Positions 1-7,374 of a stretch of 64,000 nucleotides of DNA are shown here, piece by piece. Within the stretch, counting starts at the first letter, position 1, and each line of letters starts with the position of its first letter. The notes beneath the pieces are model-generated. The model ran no database searches. It was not told the DNA's origin and saw nothing but the letters and a program-made list of their open reading frames with translations. The position numbers and the translations under genes are program-made. The stretch is from Oceanithermus profundus DSM 14977 (lineage in GTDB: Bacteria; Deinococcota; Deinococci; Deinococcales; Marinithermaceae): NCBI RefSeq assembly GCF_000183745.1, contig NC_014761.1, positions 2,232,001-2,296,000 on the forward strand, written 5' to 3'.

Positions 1-754
1 GCTCCATGCGGTCGAAGCCGACCAGCCCCGGGGCGACCATCACCGCCCCGGCCCCGGCGGCGCGGGCCAGGCGGGCGCGGCGCAGCGTCTCCTCGCCGGG
101 GGCGGTGACGTTGGGGGCGTAGACGGCCTTCAGGCCGCTTTCGCGTTCGGCGCGGGCGACGGCCGCGGTGACCGCCTCGAGCCGCGCCTCGAAGGGCGCG
201 AAGGCTTGGTCGGCCAGCCCGTGGTCGTCCTTGATCAGCTGCACCCCGCCCAAAGCCAGCCGGTAGGCCATCGCGGCCAGCTCCTCAGGCCCCAGCCCCA
301 GCGGCTTGAGGGCGGTGGAGAGCAGCGGGCCGGCGGGTGCGCCCAGAACCTGGCGCAGACCGGCCACCCCGTAACGGGGGCCGGGGAAGCGGCGGGCCAG
401 CTCGGGGCCGAGGCCGATGCGCAAAAGCCGCACGCTGGGCAGCAGGCTGGAGTTGCCGAAGAAGACGTTGAGGAGCTGGGTCAGCTCACCGCCCACGAGC
501 TCAGTAGCGAAGGAAAGCTCGGTGGTGTAGACGCCGGGTTCTATTTCTTCCAGACTCTCGACGCGGGCGACCACCTCGCGCGCGATCGTGCCCCCCACCA
601 GCTCGGCGGGGAACTCGATCGTCTGCTCCACCACCAGCGCCCGGGCCGCCTCCTCGGCCGCCGCCGGCGACTCGGCGGCGATGCGGTAGACGGCGGTGAA
701 GCGGGAGCCGGAAAGGGGCAGGGCGGTATCGTAGCGGGGCTCCGGTGCGTTCAT
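1..754 (-). CDS. RuBisCO-like protein (form IV type), C-terminus beyond window
   Basis: The first 251 residues of a RuBisCO large-subunit homologue, from ATG at 754 with GGAGG just upstream. Visible landmarks are the N-terminal ferredoxin-like domain (VEQTIEFP near residue 43), LKPLGL (K150) where RuBisCO has its loop-1 KPK lysine, GGVQLIKDDHGL (K175, D176, D177, H178) at the metal-binding site, and YAPNVTAP near 212. Carboxylating RuBisCO has KDDE there, so the His suggests a non-carboxylating RuBisCO-like protein. Known RLPs enolise or isomerise methylthio-pentulose phosphates, or act in acid-sugar breakdown. Last visible gene of the mtnK-mtnA-transketolase operon, so a methylthio- or deoxy-pentulose phosphate substrate is likely; the exact reaction cannot be told. 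Confidence 0.9.
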   Translation of the reverse strand, partial: MNAPEPRYDTALPLSGSRFTAVYRIAAESPAAAEEAARALVVEQTIEFPAELVGGTIAREVVARVESLEEIEPGVYTTELSFATELVGGELTQLLNVFFGNSSLLPSVRLLRIGLGPELARRFPGPRYGVAGLRQVLGAPAGPLLSTALKPLGLGPEELAAMAYRLALGGVQLIKDDHGLADQAFAPFEARLEAVTAAVARAERESGLKAVYAPNVTAPGEETLRRARLARAAGAGAVMVAPGLVGFDRME

Positions 755-782
755 GCGCACCTCCGCCGGTGCGTGGTAGGGG

Positions 783-838
783 GTACGTGGTACGTGGTAG
801 AAAGCAAAACCACGCACCACGAACCACGAACCACGTAC
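783..838. repeat. Imperfect inverted repeat between transketolase C and RLP genes
   Basis: Arms at 783-798 and 823-838 pair over 16 bases with one mismatch; they are built from CCACGAACCACG/CGTGGTACGTGG units. The hairpin fills almost all of the gap between the two genes. Related CGTGGTACGTGG text recurs near 5114-5140 and 6060-6070, so this may be a dispersed repeat that also acts as an intercistronic hairpin. Confidence 0.6.
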
Positions 839-839
839 T

Positions 840-1841
840 TCATAGCGCCTCCGCCTTGAAGTCGCCGTGCACCGGCTCCACCCGCACCGCCGCCAGGTCG
901 TCCTCGCCGATGTTCAGGTCCTCGCCCACCAGCTTCTCGATCGCGCGCACCAGCGCCAGCGCGTCGAGGCCGTAGTGGCGCATCAGGTAGGGGCGGCTGC
1001 CGCCGTGGGCGTAGGTGTCGGGGATGCCGAGCCGCACCAGCTTCTTGCCGACGCCGTGCTCGGCCATCACCTCGGCCACCTCGGTTCCCAGGCCGCCGAC
1101 GGTGGTGTGGTTTTCGAAGGTGATCACGCCGTACCTGGGCTGGCTGGCGGCCTCGAGCACCGCCGGGTCGGTGAAGGGCTTGTGGGTGGTGACGTGCAGG
1201 TGCTCGATGCTCACGCCCCGCTGCTCGAGCACCTGGGTCGCCCGCATCGCCTCCTCGGTGGTGATGCCGGCGGTGAACAGGGTCACGTCGGCGCCGCGGC
1301 GCAGCCGACGGGCGCGGCCGAGCTGCATCGGGGTGGTGAAGAGCCGGGGAATCTGCCCCCGCAGCATGCGGATGTAGACCGGCCCCTCGATGGCCTGGGC
1401 CACGTCGAGCACGCTTTCCACGTCGGCGGCGTCGCCGGTTTCGAGCACGGTCATGTTGGGGATCGCACGCATGATGGCCACGTCTTCGATCGCCTGGTGG
1501 GTCGCCCCGCCGGGGGTGGTGATGCCGGGCAGGAAGCCGACGATCCGCACCGGCAGGTTGGGGTAGGCGATCGACATCTGCACCTGGTCGAGGGCGCGGC
1601 GGTACATGAAGATGGCGAAGGTGTGGACCCAGGGGGTGAACCCCTCGCGGGCCATGCCGCCGGCGGCCGACATCATGTTCTGCTCGGTCATCCCGAAGCT
1701 GTAGAAGCGGTCGGGGTAGGTTTCGGCGAAGAGGCGGACCTCGGTCGAGCTGGTCAGGTCGGCCGAGAAGACGACCACCTCGGGCTTGTCCGCCGCCCAC
1801 CGGACCAGGTTCTTCTGGTGGACCTGGGTTTCGAGCGTCAT
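840..1841 (-). CDS. Transketolase, C-terminal subunit
   Basis: 333 residues: the pyrimidine-binding and C-terminal domains of a transketolase/DXPS-type thiamine diphosphate enzyme as a separate polypeptide. Hallmarks are the cofactor-activating Glu in SFGMTEQNMMSAAGG (about residues 48-62), PGGATHQAIEDVAIMR (about 110-125) and TFENHTTVGGLG in the last domain. The start at 1841 is chosen over an in-frame GTG at 1856 because it makes an ATGA overlap with the N-terminal subunit and has GGGGAGG seven bases upstream. Must pair with the preceding gene to form an active site. Split transketolases include specialised sugar enzymes such as the apulose-4-phosphate transketolase pair AptA/AptB, so a dedicated substrate fits; a role in general pentose phosphate metabolism is less likely in this operon. 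Confidence 0.88.
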   Translation of the reverse strand: MTLETQVHQKNLVRWAADKPEVVVFSADLTSSTEVRLFAETYPDRFYSFGMTEQNMMSAAGGMAREGFTPWVHTFAIFMYRRALDQVQMSIAYPNLPVRIVGFLPGITTPGGATHQAIEDVAIMRAIPNMTVLETGDAADVESVLDVAQAIEGPVYIRMLRGQIPRLFTTPMQLGRARRLRRGADVTLFTAGITTEEAMRATQVLEQRGVSIEHLHVTTHKPFTDPAVLEAASQPRYGVITFENHTTVGGLGTEVAEVMAEHGVGKKLVRLGIPDTYAHGGSRPYLMRHYGLDALALVRAIEKLVGEDLNIGEDDLAAVRVEPVHGDFKAEAL

Positions 1842-2746
1842 TTCCGGCCTCCCCACTTTTCGGCGTAGAAGCGCTCGAGCGCCTCCTTTTCTCCGGACCC
1901 CGTAAAGCGAATGTAGTGGAACCTGGGCGCCCGTTCCGCCAGCACCTCGACCCCGCAGTAGGGGTTGGTGCGGGCGATGACCACCAGCGGCTTGCCCTCG
2001 TGGGGCGTCTCGGCCGCCGCCGCCAGCGCCTCCACGTCGTGCCCGTCCACCTCCACCGCCACCGCGCCAAAGGCTTCCAGGCGCTCCTTCAGCGGTTCGA
2101 TGCCCATCACCTCGTCGATCTTCCCGTCGGCCGACTGACCGTTGGCGTCGACGTAGGCGATCACGTTGTCGAGCTCGTAGAAGCTCAGCGTCTCCATGGC
2201 CTCCCAGGTCTGGCCGATCATGAACTCGCCGTCGGACATGAAGACGAAGTTGCGCCCCGTCTCCCCTTTGCGCCGGCGGCCCAGGGCGATGCCGATCACC
2301 TGGCTCAGCGCCTGACCCAGCGACCCGGCCATCAGCTCGTGGCCCGGGGAGTGCTCGGCGCCGATCATCTCGACGGTGCCGCCGTCTTGGTTGAACATCG
2401 CCAGCCCCTCCTCGGCCATCCGCCCGGTCTCCACCAGCGTGGCGTAGAGGACCAGGGCGTAGTGGACCGGGCTGATGAAGAAGCGGTCGAGTTCGGGCGC
2501 GTGGGGGCCGTTGTACCCGGCGCCGGTGGCGTAGTTCGGGTTCTTGCCGGGCACGCCGCCGAAGGGCGGGGGCACCGGCGGGGCCACCGAGGGGCCCAGC
2601 TTCATGACGCGGGTGTAAAGGGTGGCCAGAATCTCGGCGCTACTGCACGCCTGGCTCAGGTAGCCTCCGCCGTTCTTGAGGGTGAAGGCGGTGACCCGGC
2701 GGCGGATGCCGTCGGCCACGCGCCGGGTTTCGTCCAGTGGGTTCAC
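1838..2746 (-). CDS. Transketolase, N-terminal subunit
   Basis: 302 residues: the thiamine-pyrophosphate-binding half of transketolase. SPGHELMAGSLGQALSQ (about 133-149) is the transketolase signature and MSDGE (170-174) with NG near 202-203 is the diphosphate/Mg motif, the usual GDG being SDG here. GTG start at 2746 with AAGGAGG six bases upstream; it overlaps mtnA by GTGA and the C-terminal subunit by ATGA, so all four genes are tightly coupled. A Pro/Gly-rich insertion at about 52-70 is atypical. The context (MtnK, MtnA, RuBisCO-like protein) suggests it moves or cleaves a two-carbon unit of a methylthio- or deoxy-pentulose phosphate; that substrate is inference. Confidence 0.88.
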   Translation of the reverse strand: MNPLDETRRVADGIRRRVTAFTLKNGGGYLSQACSSAEILATLYTRVMKLGPSVAPPVPPPFGGVPGKNPNYATGAGYNGPHAPELDRFFISPVHYALVLYATLVETGRMAEEGLAMFNQDGGTVEMIGAEHSPGHELMAGSLGQALSQVIGIALGRRRKGETGRNFVFMSDGEFMIGQTWEAMETLSFYELDNVIAYVDANGQSADGKIDEVMGIEPLKERLEAFGAVAVEVDGHDVEALAAAAETPHEGKPLVVIARTNPYCGVEVLAERAPRFHYIRFTGSGEKEALERFYAEKWGGRK

Positions 2747-3774
2747 GGGTGGCCTCCTTGGGCCTTCCGCACCAGCGCGGGCAGGCTCTTCTCGTAGGGC
2801 GGGTAGGCGATCCCCGCCTCGGTGACGATCGCGGAAATCAGCTCGGCCGGGGTGACGTCGAAGGCGGGGTTGTAGACGGGGCTGCCTTCGGGCACCACCC
2901 GGACCGGACCGCAGTGGGTCAGCTCACGGGCGTCCCGCTCCTCGATGGGGATCGCCGCGCCGCTGGGGGTCTCGAGGTCCACGGTGCTCGTGGGGGCGGC
3001 CACGTAGAAGGGCACGCCGTGGTGGCGCGCGGCGATGGCCAGGTTGTAGGTCCCGATCTTGTTGGCGGTGTCGCCACTCGCGGCGATGCGATCGGCCCCC
3101 ACCACGACCAGGTCGATGCCGAACTTCTGCATCACGTGGCCGCTGGCGCCGTCGGCGATCACGGTGTGGGGGATGCCCAGCTCGCGCAGCTCCCAGGCGG
3201 AAAGCCGCGCCCCCTGCAGCCGCGGCCGGGTCTCGTCGAGGAAGGCGTGCACCTTCTTGCCGGCCTCATGGGCGATGCGGATGATGCCGAGGGCGGTGCC
3301 GTAGTCCACCGTGGCCAGCGAGCCGGTGTTGCAGTGGTGGAGGATCCGGGCCTCGTCGGGAATCAGCTCCAGGGCGTGGCGGCCGATCGCCTTGTTGGCG
3401 GCCACGTCCTCCTCGGCGATCTTCAGGGCCTCGGCCTCGAGCGCCTGCACCAGCGCCTGCGCCGCACCCGAATACCCCTCCCAGACCCGCTTCATGCGGT
3501 CGAGCGCCCAGAACAGGTTGACCGCGGTGGGGCGCGACGCCCTGAGGAGCGCGTCGGCCTCCGCCAGCGCCTCCCCCCGGCGGGCGGCCAGGACGACGCC
3601 AAAGGCCGCCGCCGCCCCAATCGCGGGCGCGCCGCGCACGGCCATCTCGCGGATGGCCGCGGCCACCTCCTCGGGGGCGGTGAGCTCCAGAAAGACCTTG
3701 GCCTCGGGGATGCGGCGCTGGTCCAGCAGCACCAGCCGGTCCCCCTTCCATTCGATCGAGCGGAACGTGCTCAC
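2743..3774 (-). CDS. mtnA: Methylthioribose-1-phosphate isomerase
   Basis: 343 residues, usual family length. Converts 5-methylthioribose-1-phosphate to the ribulose-1-phosphate form in methionine salvage; homologues also take 5-deoxyribose-1-phosphate. RGAPAIG at 48-54, the catalytic Cys148 in HHCNTGSLAT and catalytic Asp228 in VVVGADRIA are all present, which separates it from its eIF2B-type relatives. The GTG start at 3774 gives a GTGA overlap with mtnK; a longer in-frame extension runs into mtnK and is rejected. Its product would be the substrate of the downstream RuBisCO-like protein or transketolase. Confidence 0.93.
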   Translation of the reverse strand: MSTFRSIEWKGDRLVLLDQRRIPEAKVFLELTAPEEVAAAIREMAVRGAPAIGAAAAFGVVLAARRGEALAEADALLRASRPTAVNLFWALDRMKRVWEGYSGAAQALVQALEAEALKIAEEDVAANKAIGRHALELIPDEARILHHCNTGSLATVDYGTALGIIRIAHEAGKKVHAFLDETRPRLQGARLSAWELRELGIPHTVIADGASGHVMQKFGIDLVVVGADRIAASGDTANKIGTYNLAIAARHHGVPFYVAAPTSTVDLETPSGAAIPIEERDARELTHCGPVRVVPEGSPVYNPAFDVTPAELISAIVTEAGIAYPPYEKSLPALVRKAQGGHP

Positions 3775-4988
3775 AGCAGCACCCTCCCCGCGCGCACCAG
3801 CGCAGCCAGCTCCTCGGGCCGCTCCAGCGCGCGCCAGCTGGAGATCCAGGCGCGGGCGATGTCGAGGCCCAGGCTCTCGGCGGCGGCGCGCTCGGCCTCG
3901 TCCTCGATGGACCAGAAGTCGGAAACGTGGGCCATGCCGATCAGGCGGCGAAACATCTCGGCCGCCCCGAACCCGGCGGCGTCCTGCAAGAGCCGCTTCA
4001 GGTAACGCTCGCGGTAACGGTCCGAAGCCCACTCGGCGTGCTGGGCGTCCCGCTCCCAGGCGGCCAGGAACTCGCGCTCGAAGACGCGCCAGGTCTCGGT
4101 CAGGCTCTCCAAAATCCAGTCGCGGAAGGCCCGCTTTTCCTCCTCATCGGGCGCGTGGGCCTCGTAGGCGGCGTAGGCCAACGCCAGGTTGCCCAGGTAG
4201 GTGCCCAGGTCGTGGCCCATCGGCCCGAAGAAGGCGAACTCGGGGTCGACCACCTTGGTCTCCTCGGCGTTGGCCAGGATCGAGCCGGTGTGCAGGTCGT
4301 TGTGGATCAGCGCCTGGGCCTGGGTCATGTAGCGCTCCTTGAGCTCCAGCACCTCGGCCCGCAGGGCGTCGTCGGCGTAGATCTCGCGCACCAGGGGCTC
4401 AAGCGGCTTCGAGTAGCGGTTGTTGGGGTGCCGTGCGAAGGGCTGGGTGAAGACCAGGTCCTCCTGCACCTTGCGCAGCACCGGGTTGACCAGCCGCGCC
4501 GCCCGCTCCTTCTTCTCGCCCGAGGGCAGGTAGAGGTCGGAGGTGTAGAAGAGCGTCCGCGCCATGTAGCGGCCCAGGTGCTCGGCCGCCCGCGGAAAGC
4601 GCACCCCCTCGCGCAGCGCCGCGCGCATCTCGCGGTGGCGGTTCAGGTCTTCCATCACCAGCACCGCGTCCTCGGGGCTGAAGAAGTAGACCTCGGGCAC
4701 CTGCTCGGGGGCGAACTCGCCCGCCACCCGAAGCACCTCGTGCTCGATGGCCAGCCGGTCCTTGGGCATCTTGAAGTCGGGGTAGCGCCAGGCGTAGCCG
4801 AGCGCCTGCTTGACGATCAGCGACCGCCCCGCGGCCGGGTTCTTCACCCGGAAGAGCAGGTTGACGTTGCCGTCGGTAATCGGCTCGGCCGCCCAGTCCC
4901 CGGGCCCGCCGCCCAGCAACCCCGCCAGGCCCTTCTGCGCCAGATAGTCCTTGACCGTGGTCTCGTTCAAAGCCGCAAGCTCGCCCAC
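3771..4988 (-). CDS. mtnK: 5-methylthioribose kinase
   Basis: 405 residues of the MTR kinase/aminoglycoside phosphotransferase fold. IHNDLHTGSI holds the catalytic Asp and VVDPEFAFFGPMGHDLG the metal-binding Asp; the spacing and wording match bacterial MtnK. Makes 5-methylthioribose-1-phosphate from ATP and methylthioribose, feeding MtnA. GTG start at 4988 with GAGGAGG six bases upstream; a nearby ATG is out of frame. First gene of the five-gene operon, with a candidate promoter and palindrome in the 110 bases before it. No MtnN/MtnP nucleosidase is in the window, so methylthioadenosine cleavage must be encoded elsewhere. Confidence 0.92.
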   Translation of the reverse strand: MGELAALNETTVKDYLAQKGLAGLLGGGPGDWAAEPITDGNVNLLFRVKNPAAGRSLIVKQALGYAWRYPDFKMPKDRLAIEHEVLRVAGEFAPEQVPEVYFFSPEDAVLVMEDLNRHREMRAALREGVRFPRAAEHLGRYMARTLFYTSDLYLPSGEKKERAARLVNPVLRKVQEDLVFTQPFARHPNNRYSKPLEPLVREIYADDALRAEVLELKERYMTQAQALIHNDLHTGSILANAEETKVVDPEFAFFGPMGHDLGTYLGNLALAYAAYEAHAPDEEEKRAFRDWILESLTETWRVFEREFLAAWERDAQHAEWASDRYRERYLKRLLQDAAGFGAAEMFRRLIGMAHVSDFWSIEDEAERAAAESLGLDIARAWISSWRALERPEELAALVRAGRVLL

Positions 4989-5026
4989 GGCATGCCTCCT
5001 CTCACCGGGCCCGGCCCGGTCGCGCT

Positions 5027-5038
5027 GAACATTTGTTC
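5027..5038. promoter_or_regulatory. Palindrome in mtnK leader, candidate operator
   Basis: GAACATTTGTTC is a perfect 5-2-5 inverted repeat (GAACA/TGTTC) between the candidate promoter and the mtnK start. It could bind a dimeric repressor. No regulator gene is adjacent. Confidence 0.35.
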
Positions 5039-5061
5039 GTACTTAAACATATTTTCGGCCC

Positions 5062-5091
5062 AGCATACCGCCGTGCCGCGAAGAGCCGCAA
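5062..5091 (-). promoter_or_regulatory. Candidate promoter of the mtnK operon
   Basis: On the minus strand a -35-like TTGCGG (5086-5091) and a -10-like TATGCT (5062-5067) are 18 bases apart, which gives a leader of about 65-70 bases before the GTG of mtnK. Confidence 0.4.
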
Positions 5092-5222
5092 GGGGTGCCT
5101 TATGGGTACTTAGTGCGTAGTTCGTGGTACGTGGTAGCGAGGGCTGGCTTGTAGCAAGTGGCTTGTAGCCTGTAGTGGGTCCGTCAGCGGCAAAGGAATT
5201 TCGGCTTCGTTTACAGCATGGA

Positions 5223-5260
5223 CCCCGGATCTCGGCAACCTTCGGTTGCCTCGTCCGGGG
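5223..5260. repeat. Extragenic palindrome, copy 1
   Basis: Lower stem CCCCGGA/TCCGGGG, an internal loop of four and three bases, then upper stem GGCAACC/GGTTGCC around a three-base loop. Same frame as the copy at 5987-6024 but with a different upper stem. Confidence 0.7.
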
Positions 5261-5615
5261 ATACGTTGTTGTTCAAAAAGGAAGCTGATCGTGTCCCCGG
5301 CCAAGCGGGTCGTGTTGACCCACGAGAGCCGGGCCTGCCCTGGACCTGATCCGGGGGCCCATGCCGCGGCAATACCCCGCGGTTTGGTCACCGCACGATG
5401 AAACGCCCTCCCCTTAGAGGGGGTTGGGGAGGAGGTTATTGGCGCTAACGAAGCCATCGCCCATCATTCGAATCGTGGCCAACCCACATCCCACCCCCAA
5501 CACCTTATATCCTCATAAACAACCCCCCACCGGCCTTCGGCCACCTCCCCAAGGGGGAGGTTTTCAAGAGTCGCCATCAGACAAAGCGTAGCGCTCACAA
5601 TGCTTTAAGCTCTGG

Positions 5616-5655
5616 ATTCCAGCTCGTGCAGGTCTACGACCTGCTTGGCTGGAAT
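5616..5655. repeat. Extragenic palindrome, inverted copy
   Basis: Lower stem ATTCCAGC/GCTGGAAT, internal loop of four and three bases, upper stem GCAGGTC/GACCTGC with loop TAC. Its reverse complement aligns with the copy at 5820-5855, including flanking GTCAT and ATCCAG. Confidence 0.65.
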
Positions 5656-5819
5656 GACGAGCTATTCGTAGCAGCAGAAGATTGCGGAGATTTCGCGAAA
5701 TCGGAGCCGGAAAACTTCCGATGGGCAGAACGCCCGTTCGTTCCAAGCCCAACCGCACACTAGTAACTATGTAGCGCGTTACGCTCCGACCTACACTCTA
5801 CGACGGTCTTCCACACGTC

Positions 5820-5855
5820 ATCCCAGGCAAGCGGCGAAGCCGCGCGACCTGGGAT
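5820..5855. repeat. Extragenic palindrome, copy 3
   Basis: Lower stem ATCCCAGG/CCTGGGAT, internal loop of three and four bases, upper stem GCGGC/GCCGC with loop GAA. Flanked by GTC and CCAGA as in the inverted copy at 5616-5655. Confidence 0.65.
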
Positions 5856-5986
5856 CCAGACCGGGTCACCAAGCCGTGACTGGGGATTGCGCCGGCGTTC
5901 TGGAAAAGTGGCTTGTGGTCCGTAGCCTTTGACCTGTGGCAGGCCGGTCTATGACAACGAAACGTTGGCTTCGCGTGCGGCATGGA

Positions 5987-6024
5987 CCCCGGATCTCGGC
6001 GGCGACACGCCGCCTCGTCCGGGG
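5987..6024. repeat. Extragenic palindrome, copy 2
   Basis: Same lower stem and internal loop as copy 1 (38 bases each), but the upper stem is GGCGGCG/CGCCGCC with loop ACA, so both sides of the stem changed together. Confidence 0.7.
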
Positions 6025-6220
6025 ATACGGATAAAAGCGGCTCGTAGCAAGTAACCCGTGGTTCGTGGTGGGTTAGTCAACAACAGCGGAATCTCGGGGT
6101 GCCGTGCAGCATGGACCCCGGATCAAGTCCGAGGCAGGCCCTGAATCAAGCTCAGGGCAGGCTCACGGGCCTCGCCTGCTTCGCGGCTCGTATGGAATGA
6201 CAAAGCGGGGCGCGGCGGCG

Positions 6221-7360
6221 TCAGCCGAAGCGGCGGTCCACCACCAACCCGCCTTCGAGCTCCTCGGCCGTCTCGATGCGGTCCACGCGCAGGCCGGTGG
6301 CGTGGCGCACCGCCTCGGCCAGCCCTTCGGGCACGGCCGCGGCCTTGACGCGCAGCACCAGCGCGTCGGTGCCGCCTTCCTTGGTTTCGACGACCACCTG
6401 GAAGCCGCGCGGGTCGAGGCCGAAGCCGGCCAGGATGGGCGCGAGCTCGGTGGGGTAGAGCTTGACGCCCTTCACCTTGACCATCGTGTCGGTGCGGCCG
6501 AAGACGCCGCGGGGCAGGCGCAGGCCCCGCTCGGTGCGCTCGGCGATGGCCAGGTCGCCGGTGCGGAAACGGATCATCGGCATGAGGGTGCGCGAGAGCG
6601 CCGTGACCACCAGCTCGCCGCGCTCGCCGTCGGGCGCGGGCTCGAGCGTCTGGGGGTCCAGCACCTCGAGCACCGCCATCTCGGGAATCTCCCACAGCCC
6701 GTCCTGGTCCACGGTCTCCGCCGCCACGATGCCCAGCTCGCTGGTGCCGTAGGCGTCGAGGGCGCGGCCGCCGATGGCCCGCTCCACCCGCTCGCGGTAG
6801 CCCGGCACCGAGGTGAAGGGCTCGCCCCCGGCGAGCAGCAGCTCGAAGCGCCCCCCGGCCTCGGCGATCTTGAGGGCGAAGCTGGGGTTGGAGACGAGCG
6901 CGTCGAAGCCGAACTTCTGGGCGATCTCGGCGATGCGCGCCGCCTCGCCCGGGCCGTGGGGGAAGACGGTCGCCCCCGCGCGCACCAGCGCCTCGTGGAA
7001 GAGCCAGCCCCCGGCGAAGACGTGGTAGCTGAAGGCCACGATCACCCGCTTGCCCGCCAGGCCCAGCCGCGAAAAGTAGGCGCCCAGGGCCTCGGCTTGC
7101 GCCTCCAGGTCGGCGGCGGTCAGGTACTCGGGCATCCAGCCCAGCAGCGGGCTGGGGGTGAGGTGCACGAGCGCCGTGTCCGCCGGCGGCAGCGGGTGCT
7201 CTTTTAAGAAGGCCACCCAGTCGTCGCGGGTGACGGGCTCGATCTGGGCGAGGTCCGCAGGGGTGAAGGCGCTGGGGTCCACGCCCGCCAGACGTTCGGC
7301 GTAGAGGGGGTGTTCCTTGGCCGCGCGGATGACCGCTTGGAGACGTTCGGTCCGGTTCAT
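6221..7360 (-). CDS. AMP-dependent ligase of the phenylacetate-CoA ligase (PaaK) type
   Basis: 379 residues, somewhat shorter than PaaK (about 430). Adenylating-enzyme motifs are LDAYGTSELGIVA, RFRTGDLA and a C-terminal TDTMVKVKGVKLYP; the N-terminal PLYAERL region also fits PaaK-like ligases. Expected to activate a carboxylic acid as acyl-AMP and then acyl-CoA. ATG at 7360 follows GGAGG; the gene starts 14 bases after livM ends and is the last of the importer operon, so its substrate is probably the imported acid. Aromatic acid is the family's usual substrate but this cannot be fixed from sequence. Confidence 0.8.
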   Translation of the reverse strand: MNRTERLQAVIRAAKEHPLYAERLAGVDPSAFTPADLAQIEPVTRDDWVAFLKEHPLPPADTALVHLTPSPLLGWMPEYLTAADLEAQAEALGAYFSRLGLAGKRVIVAFSYHVFAGGWLFHEALVRAGATVFPHGPGEAARIAEIAQKFGFDALVSNPSFALKIAEAGGRFELLLAGGEPFTSVPGYRERVERAIGGRALDAYGTSELGIVAAETVDQDGLWEIPEMAVLEVLDPQTLEPAPDGERGELVVTALSRTLMPMIRFRTGDLAIAERTERGLRLPRGVFGRTDTMVKVKGVKLYPTELAPILAGFGLDPRGFQVVVETKEGGTDALVLRVKAAAVPEGLAEAVRHATGLRVDRIETAEELEGGLVVDRRFG

Positions 7361-7374
7361 GGCTTCCTCCTTTG

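Larger units (their letters stand above)
5110..6220. other. Gene-free tract of extragenic palindromes and degenerate repeats
   Basis: About 1.1 kb with no believable gene. It holds at least four 36-40-base palindromes of one architecture, a fragment ending in GGAGGAGGTTATTGG (5404-5444), an AACAACCCCC-type repeat end (5518-5564) like those at 38.7 and 40.1 kb, and degenerate GTGGCTTGTAGC/CGTGGTACGTGG text. A third CCCCGGATC repeat with a different apex starts at 6115. Confidence 0.7.

Noticed and set aside
4989-5100. SAM or other riboswitch before mtnK
   Set aside because: The leader is too short and lacks conserved riboswitch cores; only a palindrome and a promoter are visible.
5564-5983. 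Small open frames of about 60 residues on the minus strand
   Set aside because: They lie across palindromic repeats with no start signals and look like translated repeats.
5110-6220. CRISPR array in the repeat-rich tract
   Set aside because: Repeats are unequal palindromes with no regular spacing and no cas gene.
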